A stretch of DNA of 64,000 nt from Stercorarius parasiticus. Lineage: Eukaryota; Chordata; Aves; Charadriiformes; Stercorariidae. Within the stretch, counting starts at the first letter, position 1. Each line of letters starts with the position of its first letter. This document shows positions 59,862 through 64,000 of the stretch, in pieces. The stretch spans positions 186,001 to 250,000 of the forward strand of contig VWZL01000010.1 of assembly GCA_013396915.1 (NCBI GenBank), written 5' to 3'. The position numbers were made by a program, and so were the translations under genes. The notes beneath the pieces were generated by a model. It was not told the DNA's origin. It searched no databases and was given only the letters and a program-made list of their open reading frames with translations.

Positions 59862-61603
59862 GTTGTTTTAATAGTTAAATAACCTTTATAACTGCATTTC
59901 ATTTATTCCGGGCCCATCAGAAATAAAGTCATAATGATCTGAGTCAAGCGATAAAACACAATATCTGGTTTAATGTTTGCGGGTTATTTAATGAACTGAG
60001 GAACCTGGCAGAAGAACGGTATATTTATTTCTTTTTCTTCTTGTGAGAACATACGTTTCAGAGAGGAATACTGCTTGGGTGCTTGTGTTTTGCCTCCTAC
60101 TTTTGGCTGGGTGTTTTCCAGCTGCGGGTCCGGCCTCGGGGACCCCACGTGCTCATCCCCCGAGGGTTTTGGGTGCTGGGAAGCATGTGTCCGTGTCCAT
60201 GTCCATGGGCACAGGGTGGAAGCACCATTGATTTATCTCTGGGTGCCTCTTTGCCATCTGTTTTTGTATCGCCCTGGGCACGAGATGAGTAGTTCCCATA
60301 CAGCGTGCGCTTCACCGGCTGCGGCGTCCCTGCGCCTGCGGAATTTATGGCAAGGCAGAGAGTTGCCTTAGCGCATCCTTCATGTGAGTGGGGTCCAGGG
60401 CAAGCGGTGCCACCTCCAGATGTTCCTGCCCCTTCGGAAAGTGGCTGGCCACCCCTCGCACCCGCTGGAGCCTGAGATGGGGCTCCTCCCGTGTCCTCTG
60501 GCTCGGAGCCAGCCGCGTCTCTGGGTTCCCAGCTTGCTTCCGCCCGATCTCCCGAGTTGGGTTCCCCCGTCTCCCTCAGCAGCCTGTTTAGAGCAGCCTG
60601 GCTAATGTTGCCTAACGCGGCTCCTGCTCTGTGGTTCCCAGAGCATCGTCTGCACAATAACATGAGCTTCCTCGGGCAGATTTTGGGTACTCGTGCTCCC
60701 CCCGCAAGGCTACCTATTAATTGCGTGGAGAAGATATTCCAGAACTTTACTTATGCCCTTGAGCTATATTCGTGTTTATTTCCATAAGTCTTTGATACAA
60801 TATTTGTCTTTGCCTGAGACAGTTTGCCAAAAGGAAAGGGAGAAGGAGGAGAAGCATATGAGGGATTTGGATTGCCTCACATCTGCCTTTCTTTAAGCAG
60901 CCCATATGGGAAAACATATTCTTCTGCACAGAATTTGTTAAAGGTTTTGTAAAACGCATTGCATACACATTTAACTCAGAACCTAGCAATATTTGTATTT
61001 AAAATGGGTCCAAACAGATCCATTTGGAGAGCGTTTGGAAGACGTAGGGTGGCAGCGCACATTGCGAATGTAATAGTCTCATTAGCTAGCTCAGCTTGCG
61101 GGATCTGCTCGCGCCGGAGGTTTGATGGGAGGAGAGGATGCTATCCAGCCTGGTAAGCATAAAAATCATAACGTATGCGATGTTATGAGCATATTTCATC
61201 CATGAAGCTCAGAAAAGGCGACATTATCCATGGTCCCCTCTAAGATAGAGTAGCTGCGTCAATGGGAATCGACATCAGTGGATGCTTTATCTGTTTCCTT
61301 TGTGTTGGTGTAAATCAGGAGAGGCAGCGTGCAAACCCCTCGTTCCTGTCGGAGCGCGGTTACCAACATGGACAGTCCCAGCCACGTCCTTGCAATAGCT
61401 CATGGAAGCCATAAGTGATGGGCTGGCCCGAACCCATCAACCCCGCGGGGCGGGAGGGGGAGCCGGGAGCCGGCACTGGGTCTGCGTTGCCCAAAAGGGC
61501 CGGTGTAAGCCCGGAGTGGCTCCTCAGGAGCCGGCACGGATGTGCAGCAGGTGGCAGGGAGAGCAGGGGCATGGGTATCTCACCGCTCAGACGCAGAGAT
61601 GGG

Positions 61604-61646
61604 TCTTTTATGGGACTTTTATGGGACTTTGTTCTTTTATGGGACT
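61604..61646. repeat. Short direct repeats of CTTTTATGGGACT
   Basis: The motif TCTTTTATGGGACT occurs at the start and end of this interval with one further ACTTTTATGGGACT between them. The copies are imperfectly spaced. Confidence 0.7.
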
Positions 61647-61831
61647 GTGACTGAAAGCCACGTTATTCTCTCCCCCATCGCCTGTGCGTCCGCCACCTCC
61701 GCAGCCCCAGCACCTGAGCAAGGCTGGATGGGTGTCACTCCTGCGGGTAGCAGGTAAAAGCGGAGGCTGACGAGCGCTAATCACATCCCATTAGCCGGTT
61801 TCAGACTTCGCTGGGTTTTGTTTGGTCTGGT

Positions 61832-61854
61832 TTATCTGAGTCTTTATTAGATAA
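61832..61854. promoter_or_regulatory. Inverted pair of GATA motifs
   Basis: TTATCT (61832-61837) and AGATAA (61849-61854) face each other across 11 bases in an AT-rich context. This is a motif call only. Confidence 0.25.
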
Positions 61855-62363
61855 GCTTGAATTGGCAACAGGGCCTATGATGCAAGAGCCTACGTGCTCT
61901 CCATCGGAAAAGGCAGGAGGGCAGCTCCCCAGCCCCGCAGCCGTCCTTCTGAGCGCTCACAGCCCTGCCTGCCTGCCGGCAGATAATTTTATTTAATCTT
62001 GGCAATCTTCTGCTATATACTTAAGTAAACAAAGATCAAGCTACTCGCAACCTTAATTAGGCTACACATAAATAATAGCTTACTGGATTAGCCAGGAGTA
62101 TACATGGGAGAGTAACAATAACAACAAAACATCCCGCTCTCCATGTTTTCCTTGCAGCGTCACCCTGCAGACCGGCCCCTTCCCGCCCCGCACATCTCCT
62201 TCCCTCGCTTGCACGGTGGAGGGGGTGATGTGAGCATTGCGGAGCTGCGGGAGGGCAGGTTCCATGGAGAAGGGGTGGTGGCCAGTGCCTACAGCCGTGC
62301 CGGCAGGAGATGCTCGGTGAAATCACCACGCTGTTCCCTCGGGATCTGCCCTGTGTCCTGCTC

Positions 62364-62417
62364 TGTTGGACTCGATGATCCTAAAGGTCTTTTTCAACCT
62401 AAGTGATTCTATGATTT
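62364..62417 (+). mobile_element. CR1 LINE 3' tail
   Basis: The run TGTTGGACTCGATGATCCT, AAAGGTCTTTTTCAACCT, AAGTGATTCTATGATTT is the classic avian CR1 3' end with its ATTCTATG-type terminal octamer. The element is severely 5'-truncated, as most CR1 copies are; only the last 50 or so bases are recognisable. Plus orientation. Confidence 0.85.
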
Positions 62418-64000
62418 GAGGTTAAGCCGTGGCGATGTCTACGGCAAGTCTCGCGTAAGGCGGGATGCTTTGCTGCCAGCACCCAAGGAGACCCTTTGGG
62501 TCTCGTGCAAAGATCGTGTTTGCTTCCACCAGCCCCGGCGGGGCCCCGTTGTGCAGCGTCCTGGGCGGCCCAGCAGCTCTCCAGCAGACGCCATTTCTGC
62601 TGAGGGTCTCGATTTGCCGAGGCAGCAGTGATTTGGAGACGTCAGCTCCTTTGGGCAGAGCGTTGGCCATTGGGGAGGACAACGGACGGGAGCGCAGCCT
62701 CTCCACGGCACCGACAGCGGGCAGAATTGATCGTGTCCCCCGGAGTGTTACTCACCGGCACCTTCTGTCGCGAAATGATGGAGCGCTTCAGCCCCGTCAA
62801 AAATAACTCCTTGGCTGCAGTAGTTCATCCTGGATCAGCAGTCCGTGTGGTCTCTATCTATCAACGCGTGTCCTATCCTAATGATGTGATAGCTGTGAAA
62901 AGTTGAGCTATTTACACAAGGTCACTTTATTAGTAGGGAAATCGCTCTTATGATAAATGAGTGCTGTGCAGCCTGTCACGGGCGCTCTCCCGTCCCGCTC
63001 AGTCCCGCTGCCACTCAGCTCTGCAGCCTGAGCAAAAAAAATATGCCTTCGGTCAGAAAACGCGGCAGAAAAATAGCCTGTTTCTCTGCTTTCCCTTTGC
63101 CTTGGCACAGCACGGGCTGGATGGAGGAGGGATGGAAGGAGGGAGGGAGGGGAACATCCCAGCTCTTTACCGAGCAGAGGTGACTGCCACTCTGCGCTGC
63201 CTCGCCTCCCACTTGCGGTGACGTATGGTAACTGGGATACGTTACCAAAAGGCATAAAACATTACAAGAAGGTATTTTTTCAGCCAACGTGCTGACACAG
63301 CACCGTCTTTGTTCCTTAACCGGGAGTGATGTATGAATTATCTCGACCTAAAGCCTAAAATATACATTATAGGCCGTATCTTTCTATGTTTTATTTGGGC
63401 TGTAAAGCGATACCTTATTATTTCCCCCTCCTGGGTATCCTTTAATGAACCTAGATTTGAAAGTGAAATATTTATTATATTTTGGGAGCTTAACCCTGGA
63501 AGGAGAGGAGGAGGGATATGCAAATTTGCAAGAAAGCAGTAAAAAAAAATACCTCCTCTCTATTAAGAGAAAATGTGCAAGCGCGCATCTGTCGAGGCAC
63601 CGAATGGCTGCCCCTAAAAAGGGATTTAATGGGGATGTGGGTGTCTCCCTGGGAAAGCACCCCCTTCTCCCTCCTCTCGTGCTCGGTTTGCACGCGAGCC
63701 GCAGCCAAGGTTGACTTTTGGTGCGAGACGCAAAACCCCCCCAAAAGGGCCAGGCTTCCCCCAAGCCAGGGAGGCAGGAGCCGGCGGAGCTGCTGCCCCG
63801 CACGCGTCCCACGGCTGCTCCTGGGGGGAAAGCGGCATCTCCCCCTGCTTCACCGCATCCCGCGGCACCGCGGAGGAACGCTGCGGGGCTGGGAGCTGGA
63901 GGTGTGACTCGCTGGTCTCGGGCTTCAGCCTGGGCAGTGCGCTGGTTTGGAAAAAGGCAGAAGAAAATGTTTTCCCTGCAAGTAAACCAGTGATTTGTAA
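62418..64000. other. Intergenic, no gene recognised
   Basis: GC-rich sequence to about 63220 is followed by an AT-rich unique block (63290-63520), a possible regulatory element, and GC-rich sequence to the end. No gene, RNA or mobile element is recognised. Confidence 0.5.

Larger units (their letters stand above)
59862..62363. other. Intergenic, no gene recognised
   Basis: This begins AT-rich (59862-60040), then GC-rich (60120-60640), then AT-rich with TAAT and octamer-like motifs (60700-61080). I see no gene or RNA. Confidence 0.5.

Overview
This is a vertebrate nuclear window, most probably from a bird, likely a GC-rich microchromosome. The evidence is an exon-split membrane-protein gene with GT/AG introns, patchwork GC content, few interspersed repeats, and CR1-type LINE remnants. 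One of these is a well preserved CR1 3' tail near 62.4 kb. Another sauropsid is possible.

The only gene I can support is the 3' end of CADM1 (cell adhesion molecule 1, also called SynCAM1, TSLC1 or nectin-like 2) on the + strand. Its exons in the window are a 54-bp juxtamembrane cassette exon (641-694), the transmembrane exon (9633-9764) and the terminal coding exon (11011-11129). A 3' UTR of about 2.1 kb follows, ending at an AATAAA signal at 13235-13240. All internal junctions are phase 1, so the cassette can be skipped in frame. The signal peptide, the three Ig domains and the Thr-rich stalk lie upstream of the window. The intron between the cassette and transmembrane exons holds two things of interest. 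One is an unrecognised 81-bp exon-like segment (2612-2692) that is open, symmetric and in the correct phase. The other is a 68-bp element present twice as a diverged direct repeat (2341 and 3086).

From about 13.3 kb to the end (roughly 50 kb) I see no recognisable protein-coding gene, tRNA or rRNA. This fits an intergenic desert 3' of CADM1. It alternates GC-rich blocks, where long meaningless ORFs accumulate on both strands, with AT-rich blocks carrying homeodomain, POU and GATA-like motifs that could be conserved non-coding elements. Recognisable items are minisatellites (17.2 kb, 19.6 kb), simple repeats, a decayed CR1 reverse-transcriptase relic (56.2 kb), a CR1 tail (62.4 kb), two ancient MIR/L2-like fragments (33.3 and 59.8 kb), a perfect 14-bp inverted repeat (30.8 kb) and palindromic GATA pairs (40.2 and 61.8 kb).

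The interval 22.2-24.7 kb is an assembly defect. A 417-bp block occurs twice with one mismatch, with single Ns at two of the joins, a 637-base N gap beside the second copy, and a repeated poly-T/CCCAAAG edge. It looks like a mis-inserted allelic contig end, not biology.

No previously undescribed gene system is demonstrable here. The candidates most worth testing are the extra CADM1 stalk exon and the duplicated intronic element.
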